This document shows, one piece after another, positions 11,796 through 23,300 of a stretch of 64,000 nucleotides of DNA. Origin of the DNA: Glandiceps talaboti (taxonomy: Eukaryota; Hemichordata; Enteropneusta; Spengelidae). The DNA lies in NCBI RefSeq assembly GCF_964340395.1, contig NC_135561.1:19995240-20059239 (forward strand), read 5' to 3'. The translations under genes were made by a program, and so were the position numbers. Positions within the stretch are counted from its first letter, which is position 1, and every line of letters starts with the position of its first letter. A model generated the notes under the pieces. It saw only the letters and a program-made list of their open reading frames with translations, did not search any database and had not been told where the DNA came from.

Positions 11796-12732
11796 AGTCC
11801 CCGCTGGACGTAATCCTGGACGGGGAGTTATGGATTGGGTTCCGTCCGTCCCTCCATCTGAGTCGTTTCTTTGAGATGCCTGGACCATTTTTTTTTTCAA
11901 ACTTGGTACAGGGGCAACATACAATGGCATACATATGCATGTCAATTTGTTTCATGATACGATCCAATATGGCCGCCTAGCAGACATTTTATTTGAGAAT
12001 TTTCCCTGTCCAAAGCCGTAACTCAGACATGCTTGAACAGATCTCATTCAAAGTTGGTATTAGGACAGTGTTCTATGACATACATGTGCATTTCCATTTT
12101 CTTCATGATACGATCCAATATGGCTGCCTGCCCGCCATTTTGTTTGTGAATTTTCCATGTCCAAAGCCATAACTCAGACATGCTTGAACAGATCTCATTC
12201 AAAGTTGGTATTAAGACAGTGTTCTATGACATACATGTGCATATCCATTTTCGTCGTGATACGATGCAATATGGCTGCCTGGCAGCCATTTTGTTTGCAA
12301 ATTTTCTATGGCCAAAGCCATGCTTGAACAGATGTCATTCAAAATTGGTATTAGCACAGTGTTCATATCCATTTTTGTCATGTTACAATCCGATATGGCT
12401 GACTGGCAGCGATTCTGTTGGCACAGTTTTCATGTCCAAAGCCATAACTCAGACATGCTTGAACAGGTCGTCTCCCCCCCCCTCCCGTACCTGACCCATG
12501 CTTTATTGTTGAATGGTTTATTCTATCACGTCATCTTGAAGAGTAGGCATGTCCCATGTTCATCGAGGAGACACAACATGAGTAGGCATGTTCCATGTCC
12601 AATGAGCAGACACAACATATCTAAGTCTGTTTGATGTAGGTTCACAGGTGTTGTTGTGGGATCAGAGTAGTGATATCAAGAAAATGACAACATAAACTGC
12701 CAGTTCCTTAAAACCCGATCATAGCGGGGACT
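11796..12732 (+). mobile_element. Short-TIR element, copy 1 (0.94 kb), with internal 151-bp repeats
   Basis: Ends are the perfect 10-bp inverted pair AGTCCCCGCT (11796) and AGCGGGGACT (to 12732). The interior has three to four direct repeats with a 151-bp period (landmark GATCCAATATGG at 11961, 12112 and, altered, 12263) carrying 'cagacatgcttgaacag'. The right part has two short repeats of 'aggcatgt(c/t)ccatgt(t/c)c'. A second copy lies at 25057-25669 in the same orientation. No transposase. Confidence 0.7.
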
Positions 12733-12969
12733 ATGTCATTCTCAATGACTTGTTGCAGGCTTTAAATTGTGATATTTTGCTTGCTGGCATGTGTTATTAT
12801 TTATGTTCAATGTCCAAGAACTATCTAGATAGATAAGAAAGAGGCATCACACACTGTTCATTACAAATATTAACAATTCCAAACTCCTAGAGACACACAG
12901 GCACTGTATGTGCACACATAAATTGCCACACGGAACTATGCAAGCAAATTCAAATTCTTGGTAATTTTT

Positions 12970-13022
12970 AGCACAACTGAACTGAGGTTCAGTAGTGCTA
13001 TAGGGATCACCCGGCATCTGTC

Positions 13023-13082
<60 letters not shown>

Positions 13083-14400
13083 CAACTTAAAGTAAAAAAA
13101 CTGCTGAACTGATTGCCATGATATTTGGTGGGGACATTACCTTGGATGTCTTGTTGGGAAATTGTTCAAATCAAAATGATCCCATCACAGGTCTGTGATT
13201 TGGATCAAAAAATGTGATTTTTGGTCAAAAACTTAAACTCAAACTACTGGGCAGATTGATGCGAAATTTGGTGGGAACATTCTTAAGGGGATGCAAAGTA
13301 AGATTTGTTCATGACATGATGATTCCATCTGTAATATGCAAATTAGGGCTAAAAATGTGTCTTTTTGGTTAAAAATCTATAATTCCAAACTACTGAGCAG
13401 ATTGGGCTGAAATTTAATGGGAATGCATCTAGGGATGTATGGACGAAGAAATATTATGCATACAATGATTCAAAGAGTGATATGCAAATTAGGTGTAAAA
13501 ATGTTCATTTTTGGTCGAAAACTTATATCTCAAAAAGTACTTGGTCAGTGAGTCTGAAACTTGGTGAGATGTTTTTGAAAGTGTTATTCTGCAGATTTTC
13601 ATTAAAACATTTTGATAATATTGGCCCTAGCAACCATAACCACACCCTTAGCAACAACGGAATGGCAGTACATTTTGGTCAAATAACATCATCTGGTAGG
13701 CAAGTGGGTAAACATTAAAAAAATGTATGCAAATGCCCTAGCAACCATGACCACGCCCATAGCAACAGCCAAACAGTCGTGTATTTCACAAAGATAACAG
13801 GGATTAATAGACAATTGAATGAACATTCAAAAAATGTATGTAAATTTGTCCAGCAACAAGACCACGCCCATAGCAACAGCCAAATAATCACGTATATTGC
13901 AAAGATAACATCAGTAATAGAAAGACAAATGGATATACATTTTAAAAATGTATGTAAATGTGACTAGCAACAACCAAATAATCACATATATTGTGCAGAT
14001 AACAACAGACAATTGAGTAAACATTCAACAAATGTATGTAAATATGCCTAGCAACAAGACCACACCCATAGCAACAGCCAAATGATCACGTATATTGCAA
14101 AGATAATATCAGGAATTCATACACAAGTGAACAAAAATATACAAAAATGTATGCAAATATATCTAACAACATGACCACGCCCAAAGCAACAGCCAAATGA
14201 TAGCATATATCGTAAAGATAGCAACATGGTTGGATACGCAACGGGATAGTCATTCAGCAAATGAACACCTATTGTTAGCATGTACTAGCATATGGATAAA
14301 CATTTTTAAAACTGTACAGTTGTCCTACAACGCCATTGGCGGTATTTTTAAATATACACATCATACCCAGTAAAAATGATCAAACCACTTCAACTCATCA
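12970..14400 (+). mobile_element. 'Palindrome-head' element, copy B
   Basis: Starts with the 30-bp near-palindrome (12970-12999), then GGGATCACCCGGC, a (TG)n run (13023-13079), then a body with paired phrases such as 'ttggtggg(g/a)aca'. From about 13620 to 14270 it holds five to six degenerate tandem units of roughly 80-115 bp with the core 'cacgcccatagcaacagcc'. It corresponds in reverse to copy A and in part to copies C and D. Right edge approximate. Confidence 0.7.
13023..13079. repeat. TG dinucleotide microsatellite
   Basis: About 27 TG units inside copy B, in the position where copy A has a shorter CA tract on the opposite strand. Confidence 0.95.
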
Positions 14401-14564
14401 CTGAACATACAAGGTAGTTATGTTCTCTGTCCAAGGACTATTCAGTAAGAAAAGAAACAGGCTTCATACAGTTGCACGGTGCATCACAAATTAACAATAC
14501 CATGACCACACTCTTAGCAACAAGCAAATGCCAATATATTTTGCTAAAATAACATGTCATTTTT

Positions 14565-15090
14565 AGCACAACTGAACTGAGGTTCAGTAGTGCTATAGCC
14601 ACATAGAACTTAAAGTCAAAAACTGCCTGACCAATTGCCTTGGTATTTGGTGGGGACATTACGCAGGGCATGCAGATGGGAAATTGTTCAAATGAAAATG
14701 ATTGCATTGGAGATGTGTGTTTTGGGTCAAGAAATATGATTTTTGGTCAAAAAATTCCAAAACCACTTGGCAGATTTACCTGAAGTTTAATGGGAATGTT
14801 CTTGGGGTGTTTAATTTAAGATTTGTTCATGACATGATGATTCCATGAGTAATATGCGAATAATGGCTAAAAATATGAATGAACATTAAAAAAATGTATG
14901 GAAATATGTCTGGCAACATGACCACAGCCAAGTACTCATGTATATTGCAAAGATAACATGATTGGATAGGTAACTGGATAGACTTTCAGCAAATGAACAC
15001 CTATACCTACAGTTGTAGCATATATCAGCATGTGGATAAACATTTTTAAAACTGTACAGTTGTGCTGCAATGCCACTGGCGCTATTTTTA
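14565..15090 (+). mobile_element. 'Palindrome-head' element, copy C (shorter)
   Basis: Begins with the same near-palindrome (14565-14594), lacks the TG tract, then runs through the shared body and ends near the 'aaactgtacagttgt' segment that also closes copy B (about 14310-14330) and copy D (about 21505-21525). Confidence 0.65.
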
Positions 15091-16710
15091 AAGTAATTGC
15101 CTAAGGGGCTAAATCACTTGTCCGGGGCAAGTAAAAGGCCGTTATTTTGAGCCCTGCTGGTGCTAATGAAACAGTAGATTGTAAGGGATGATCAAACAAT
15201 GTCACAAGCTTCGTTCATTTAGGGGGAGGGGTCTGGTGTCAATGAGATTGCTGAACTTCATTTACGCACACTTCTAACCAAATTTTGACAGAAAACTTTC
15301 AGTCCTTCAATGATAACAGCTTTTAAATTTGCTACTGTAATGTTGGTAAGTTGATGTAAATTTCTTCTAATGTGAGATATGGTGCTGGATTTCTTGTTAC
15401 AGTTGTATTTTAACTCTTGCATGCACCACTATTCTCCCCATGGGACTGTATGCTATCCACTAGGCCCCTCATTAGCATACACATGATAAAAGTATGAGTG
15501 AGTGTTATGTTATCAAATTGATATACAAATACTTAGAATTGCCTAATCTTTGAAAATTAGGTATCTAGCCAAATAAATTTACTACATCACACATCCAAAC
15601 ATCACATGTACAGCTAGAAGTTGGGTTAAAATAATAAAATTTTGTTTAAAAAATGTCTGTTGCTTACTTCTTGTCATATCACAAATAACCAATATATTTA
15701 TATCACAAATAAAATACATTCATATTCCTACACTATGTTCTGGTTATATCATCAAATTGGGTGAAAATTTGATAAAAAATGTTATTTTCAGTCATACTAA
15801 CTTGAACAAAATTAATTAATGGCTCACCAATTCGATTATGGCGCAATTGTCAGTGCAGCACCGGCAATGAAAGTGTACTAAAATATGTGAAGTCGTCACC
15901 TCAATACCTTTTGAAAAGTTAGTGTGTGAATATAATTCCTTATTTAGCAGAACAAATAAAAATTACCAATAACTTTTGCCCAAAATCATTTTTAAAAAAT
16001 GCCCTCAAGGACCACAAGTATGCAAGTCCGAATCGGGATGCAAAAGTGGTGCTTTTTGCCTGCATGCTTATTCTCAAGAGCAAATATGTAGTCGGAATAT
16101 GAACTAAATGTTGCAGCAATCTGATCCCTACATAAACTGTTTTGAGTTCACTCAGCCATGTCCTTGTATAAAACAATGTATCGACAGTCAAAATTTAATG
16201 AAAATTTCTAGGAACAGCACCTTTATTTACATTGTAAATGATGTTAGGGGAGACAGCTTTGCTTTAGCGATATTGAAATTTGAATTCCTCCACTGATATT
16301 TGCAAAAACAGTTTACTAGGCTTATATATTATAGTATTACTTTTGATTGTGGAATAACTGGGTACATAGTCTTGAGGTTTAATTATCTACTGATGATTGT
16401 CACCATCCTGAGTAAAATGTCCCCATTTTGTTGCAGCCTATGGGATATTGACTCCACTAGCTTTAAACCTTTGCAGAACACTGACATTTATTTTTCTTCC
16501 TTTCTTTCAGATTATGCATACAGATATGTTGTATGAACAGGTTTTAGTGTGTGACTGAAAAGCCATCACTCTATGGCTAATACTGTAGAGCCTTCCTTGA
16601 GGACGCCCTAACAATGACTATAACAATCTGATGTAAGCTGCTACTTCCCAGGATGGACTACATATATGAAGAGCGTCAATATGGAAGACAGGACAACACA
16701 AACTCCATAT
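15091..16710. other. No gene seen; small hairpin at 15118-15134
   Basis: AT-rich. A 5-bp stem ACTTG/CAAGT around TCCGGGG is the only structure noted. A possible 30-base exon at 16511-16540 (acceptor tttctttcag) has a poor donor, so I do not call it. Confidence 0.4.
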
Positions 16711-19450
16711 TAAAAACACAGTCTACAGTGCGAAACTGGCACACTAGTGTGGACACAAAATGAAATGGGCCACAGTACGAAATAAAAAAGTGGCAAGTGA
16801 GAGGACACATTGAAAATAGACACCAAGGTGATATAAAAGGCCATTAAAAGACAGTCTACAGTGCGAAACTTGCACACTAGTGTGGACACAAAATGAAACA
16901 GGCCACAGTGCGAAACAAGAAAAGTGGCAAGTGTGAGGACATGTTGAAAACAGACAGTGGTGATATAAAAGGACATTAAAAACACAGTCTACAGTGCGAA
17001 ACTGGCACACTAGTGTGGACACAAAATGAAACGGGCCACAGTGCGAAACAAGAAAAGTGGCAAGTGAGAGGACATGTTGAAAACAGACAGTGGTGATATA
17101 AAAGGACATTAAAACACAGTCTACAGTGCGAAACTGGCACACTAGTGTGGACACAAAATGAAACGGGCCACAGTGCGAAACAAGAAAATATACACAGTGG
17201 CAAGGGTAAATTGATATGAAAAATAAATGTGCAAAGTGGTCAAATAAAAAGACATGTAAAAAGCACGCCACCAGTCTGAAACAAGAAAAGTGGCAGGTAA
17301 GAGAACACGTAAATAAACTAGACACTGATGTGAAATGGACATAGTGTCAATGTTAAAAACAGGCCAAGGTGTTAAACAGACACCGAGGTGATATAAAAGG
17401 CCATTAAAAGACAGTCTACAGTGCGAAACTGGCACACTAGTGTGGACACAATGAAACAGGCCACAGTACGAAACAAGAAAAGTGGCAAATAAGAGGACAC
17501 ATTGAAAACAGAGACAGTGGTGATAATAAAGGACATTAAAAAGCAGTCTACAGTGCGAAACTGGCACACTAGTGTGGACACAATGAAACAGGCCACAGTA
17601 CGAAATAAGAAAAGTGGCAAGTGAGAGGACACGTTGAAAACAGACACCGAGATGATATAAAAGGCCATTAAAAAACAAGTCTACAGTGCGAAACTGGCAC
17701 ACTAGTGTGGACACAAAATTAAACGGGCCACAGTGCGAAACAAGAAAATGTACACAGTGGCAAGGGTAAATTGATATGAAAAATGAAATGTGGAAAGTGG
17801 TCAAATAAAAAGACATGTAAAAAGCACGCCACCAGTCTGAAACAAGAAAAGTGGCAGGTAAGAGGACACGTAAATAAACTAAACACTGATGTGAAATGGA
17901 CATACATGTAGTGTCAATGTTAAAAACAGGCCAAAGTGTTAAACAGATACCGAGGTGATATAAAAGGCCATTAAAAGACAGTCTACAGTGCGAAACTGGC
18001 ACACTAGTGTGGACACAATGAAACAGGCCACAGTACGAAACAAGAAAAGTGGCAAATAAGAGGACACATTGAAAACAGAGACAGTGGTGATAATAAAGGA
18101 CATTAAAAACACAGTCTACAGTGCGAAACTGGCACACTAGTGTGGACACAAAATGAAACGGACCACAGTGCGAAACAAGAAAATGTACACAGTGGCAAGG
18201 GTAAATTGATATGAAAAATGAAATGTGCAAAGTGGTCAAATAAAAAGACATGTAAAAAGCACGCCACCAGTCCAAAACAAGAAAAGTGGCAGGTAAGCGG
18301 ACACGTAAATAAACTAGACATTGATGTGAAATGGACATAGTGTCAATGTTGAAAACAGGCCAAAGTGTTAAACAGACACCGAGGTGATATAAAAGGATAT
18401 TAAAACACAGTCTACCGTGCGAAACTGGCACACCAGTGTGGACACAAAATGAAACGGGCCACATTGCGAAACAAGAAAAGTGGCAGGTAAGAGGACACAT
18501 AAATAAACTAGACACTAATGTGAAATGGACATAGTGTCAATGTTAAAAACAGGCCAAGGTGTTAAACAGACACCGAGGTGATATAAAAGGCCATTAAAAG
18601 ACAGTCTACTGTGCGAAACTGGCACACTAGTGTGGACACAAAATGAAACGGGCCACAGTGCGAAACAAGAAAATGTACACAGTGGCAAGGGTAAATTGAT
18701 ATGAAAAATGAAATGTGGAAAGTGGTCAAATAAAAAGACATGTAAAAAGCACGCCACCAGTCCGAAACAAGAAAAGTGGCAGGTAAGAGAACACGTAAAT
18801 AAACTAGACACTGATGTGAAATGGACATAGTGTCAATGTTGAAAACAGGCCAAGGTGTTAAACAGACACCGAGGTGATATAAAAGGCCATTAAAAGACAG
18901 TCTACAGTGCGAAACTGGCACAATAGTGTGGTCACAAAATGAAACGGGCCACATTGCGAAACAATAAAAAGTGGCAAGTGAGAGAACACGTTGAAAACAG
19001 ACAGTGGTGATATAAAAGGACATTAAAAACACAGTCTACAGTGCGAAACTGGCACAATAGTGTGGACACAAAATGAAACGGGCCACATTGCGAAACAGAA
19101 AAGTGGCAAGTGAGAGGACATGTTGAAAACAGACAGTGGTGATATAAGAGGACATTAAAAACACAGTCTACAGTGCGAAACTGGCACAATAGTGTGGACA
19201 CAAAATGAAACGGGCCACAGTGCGAAACAAGAAAAGTGGCAAGTGAGAGGACACGTTGAAAACAGAGACAGTGGCAATATGAAAGGACATTAAAAAACAG
19301 TCTACTGTTAGAAAGTGGCATGCTAGTGTGGACACAAAATGAAACGGGCCACAGTGCGAAACACGGAATGTGGCGATGTAAATAAACAGGACACTGATAT
19401 GCAACGGACATAGTGTCAGCGTTAAAAACAAGCCAATAGATGAAACATGA
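16711..19450. repeat. Higher-order satellite, ~133-bp and ~296-bp units
   Basis: The landmark 'gtctac(a/c/t)gtgcgaaactgg' and its variants recur 15 times. Successive spacings are about 133, 133, 132, 295, 132, 133, 302, 133, 296, 194, 296, 134, 132 and 134 bases. Long units are a short unit plus about 163 bases that contain 'gcacgccaccagtc' and 'gatatgaaaaat'. That insert has its own 'gaaacaagaaaagtggcag' segment related to the short unit, so the long form itself looks like an old internal duplication. Long open frames on the - strand (up to 457 codons) change frame between units and have low-complexity, Phe/Cys/His-rich composition; I treat them as by-products of the repeat. Confidence 0.9.
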
Positions 19451-20247
19451 CAAGAACACTGGACAAAGGAGAAGTGGCATAAAGGACACAATAAACGATG
19501 TGTGAGCGCACAACAAGTACATATAGAAGATTCACAGCAACCTGTATAAAAGAAAGTGAAGTAGTGATAAATAGGACACATTATAACACGATGTGTGAAA
19601 AGAAAAATATCAAGGTTATTGAAAGGACAAGAAGACCCAGCCCACTGGGTTACAACCTGTTTGAACTAAAGAAAAAATGAAGAGTTGTAACATGGAAGTG
19701 TAACTCATGTTACCCCTAGATGTATGTTATGAGGATATCCCCCAGATGACAACAAAGGATACCACTATTCTGATAATGGTAGTAAACTGTGATAACTATT
19801 AAAAGTACATCACATGTACCAGGTTATTGTCATAACTGCAGAAGACATCTCTTGGAATTGAAGTTCACCAAGTCAGTTATCGTACACTGGCTAGAAGAGG
19901 AATACTGGACTGAAGATTGGAAATCCACCAAGTCGTGATAATCAGATGGTCATTGGCCAAGCTGTGAATCCACACTTTAGTCAATGACTGTCGTCAGCGT
20001 ATGTAACCTGCAGATTACCATGCGTCCGCAATTGCGTATAGTTTGTGAACTGATCAAACACGTGGTGTTACTTGGTTGAAAACTGTTAATACCTTATTGG
20101 TTCACAGAAATCTTGAATGATTTCTTTATCTGTTCTAAATATGTCTTGCTATAGTGGTCAGTTATAAACTGCAAGCCACTATGCAAGCTATTTGCCATGA
20201 ACAGATGCAGCGCAGCGAATCTGGTTATCTGAAGACTTATAAAGAAG
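19451..20247 (+). other. Unassigned; possible exon ending at a donor at 20248
   Basis: No conserved protein seen. The segment ends 'aaagaag|gtgagt' (donor 20248), 72 bases before the first exon-like cassette at 20320, so it may supply the upstream exon of that transcript. Confidence 0.3.
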
Positions 20248-20319
20248 GTGAGTTTTGTTTTGAGTAAAGCAATGGCTTTACTTGTTAATACCCCTATAAA
20301 TCTCTTTTTATCTTTTCAG

Positions 20320-23300
20320 ATAACAATGAAGAAGAACTCTACCGACGAAAGGAAAAGAATATCAGAGGCAAGTACCTATATAATACTGTTCATTTTTAGC
20401 ACAACTGAACTGAGGTTCAGTTGTGCTATAGGGATCGCCTGGTGTCTGTCTGTCTGTGGATGTGTGTGTACACAACTTAAAGTCAACCAGATTTGCCTTC
20501 CGTAAGGGCAAAGTTTTGATATTCTCGTTTGATGGAATACAACAGAACATGTGCAATTAGTTGTTTTCCTCATTGATTGTTAATTGCCCATTGCTTTATT
20601 ATAAAGATAATGATGTAAATATTTTTGTGTGTTGTCATGATTTCCTTTGTTGTTGTTTTCTGTTGTGGTTGTTTGATATTCTTTGTGCTATAATGTTTTT
20701 CTTTGTTTAGACTTTTGACAATATGTCTTGTTTGCCTTTGGTTTTCTACTTTAGTCGGTTTTTTGTCAGTTGATCGAATCTGATTTGATTCTATTGCTCA
20801 CAATAGACTCAACTAATTCCCATCAGTGGGATTTCTCCTTCTGGAGTAAATATGTTGGTTTGTAAGGGTAATAATGTCTGTTGCAGTTGTCTTCCTGTTC
20901 ACCTGGATATCTTCAGTTGGTCAAGGCGAATCCATCACATGCCAAAATAGAAAAGAAAAGAAAAAGTGTTAGATATTGAGATCATGGCTTGAAACAAAGC
21001 ATCTTGGATTGTTACTCTTTGTTTATTTCAATAAAAGTTGAGCAGATTGGGCTGAAATTTAATTAAAATGCATCTAGGGATGTATGGACGAAGAAATATT
21101 AAGCATACAATGATTCCATGAGTATGTTTCTGAAAGGGTTATTCTGCAGATTTTCTTCAAAACATTTTGACAAAATTGACCTTAGCAACAACCAAATGGC
21201 AGTATATTGTTAAATAACATCTTCTGGTAGGCAAATGAGTAAACATTTGAAAAAGGTATGCAAATATCCCTAGCAACCATGCGCATGCCCATAGTAACAG
21301 CCAATAATATCAGGAATTCATACACGGGTGAACAAAAACATTCAAAAATGTATGCAAAGATATCCAGCAACATGACCACGCCCATAGCAACAGCTAAATG
21401 ATCGCGTATATCGCAAAGATAGCAACATTGTTGGATAGGCAACTGGTTTCAGCAAATGACACCTATTGTTAGCATGGAGTAGCATATGGATAAACATTTT
21501 TTAAAAACTGTACAGTTGTACTACAATGCCATTGGTGGTATTTTTAAATAATGTTTTTTCCTTGTTTTTCAGATCACTGGAAAAGCTGATGAAGTTATTA
21601 GAAGATGAAGCATATATGTAAGTTTCAAATCTTTGAGTCCTTTCAAATTTTATGTTTTTGTCATGAAAAAATGTTTTCTCAGATTTTTTATTGAGGCTTG
21701 TGTAGAGGGAAAATGGTGGTTGAGACCCAAAATCTTTTGTATATTTTATATATATCTGAACAACCCGTGGTTAGATCACCATACATGTACATTTAAATAA
21801 ACCATAGAATGCAGTATTTCTCTTCTCAGGTAACACAATTGAGTCATCATTGACGAAGAAGGATGCTGCTGAAGAAAGTTTATTAAAGAAAGAAATATGA
21901 GAGGTATACATATATGTATCTTTTTATTATTGCTATTCAGTTTATTTGGTAATGTTTTTGCCCTATTTTTCAGATCACACCCAGGAACGATGTCGAAAGT
22001 TAGCGAAGAATGTTATTAAAAGAAGAGGACAAGTAAGTTTCTTATTTTGCAATCTTAATGTTCTAATACAATCATTCATTAGTCTCTCAATGGGGGACTA
22101 TTCCAATGGGCTCTACCCGCCTTATTTTGGCCATGCCTGCATGCATCTGTCTGTGTGTAGTACATTACTTCTCAGGCGGCAATATTTGTAGTTAAAAATA
22201 AACACTGCATAACTCAAAAACTGCAATACCCATGACACTTCATTCAAGTGTCTACCCCCATATTATCAGATGCAAGCTATCTTTGGAGACCTTGACATTC
22301 AGGGCCAATTATCAAAATCCAGCCAATTCATACTTATCACACCCATTGTAGTGTTTACACATTGCCAATTTCTTTTAAATCCTGTTTACAAGTAATGTGA
22401 AGAAAAGAATTAGACACAAACATTATTTTTGGTGCTAATGTAATTTATATTGAATGGCAGCCATATTTGTAGCCAAGTTCTTTTAAGTCATGTCTCCATT
22501 CCGTCACATAGAAGTAAAGTATTTCGGGGTGTGCCTTCTATGAAGACTTGTTCAGTTCATAAAACAAGCAGTTTGTGCTTGTATTCACAGATCATGCTCA
22601 TACCCCAGGAACTTGTATCACCAGAATTGAAGAAGGAAGCTCAAGAAAAAAGTTATTAGAAGATAAAGAAGATAAGTAAGTTTCAAGTCTTACAGTCTCT
22701 TCAAAATGTATGATTTTCTCAATCGTGAAGACATTTTTTCTCACTGGATGGTTTTATCAAAGATTGTGTAGATGGAAAATGATGGTTAAGAGACCCAAAA
22801 TAATTTCTTTATTGATCTGAAAACACCATTGTTGGATCACCATAGATATAAATAATCCATGTAAATCTGTCTTTCTCTTCTCTACTCAGGTAACATAATT
22901 GACTCAACATTGAATAAAGCGCTACTGAAGAAAGTCTAAAGGAAAAGAATATCAAAAGTAAGTACTTACATTGTATACATTTCTGTACAGTTTATTTATA
23001 TCATGTTTTTTTCTTCATTTTCAGATAATGTAGTGCATAGCGAAGAATGTTAATAAAAGAAGAGGACAAGTAAGTTTCTTATTTTGCAATCTTGATATTC
23101 TAATCACTCCTAAAATGAATCATTAGTCTCTAAAAGGGCGACTATTAGAATGGGATCCATCCACCTTTTTTGTCCATGCCTGCATGAATCTGTCTGTGCG
23201 TAATACATCATTTCTCAGACATGCCGTATCCAATTTCTTTCAAACCTGGCACAAAGGTGACATGTCAACTGGGACATATACAAAGTTGACCAAAGAGGTC

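Noticed and set aside
16511-16540. 30-base exon after a good acceptor
   Set aside because: Donor gttttag is poor and no partner exons are evident.
16744-17325. 193-codon - strand frame and similar ones up to 19581
   Set aside because: Same satellite; by-products of unit sequences with few stops.
17142-18515. 457-codon open frame on the - strand
   Set aside because: Lies wholly in the ~133/296-bp satellite. The open frame shifts between units, neighbouring - strand frames are also open, and composition is a repeated Phe/Cys/His/Val pattern without a domain.
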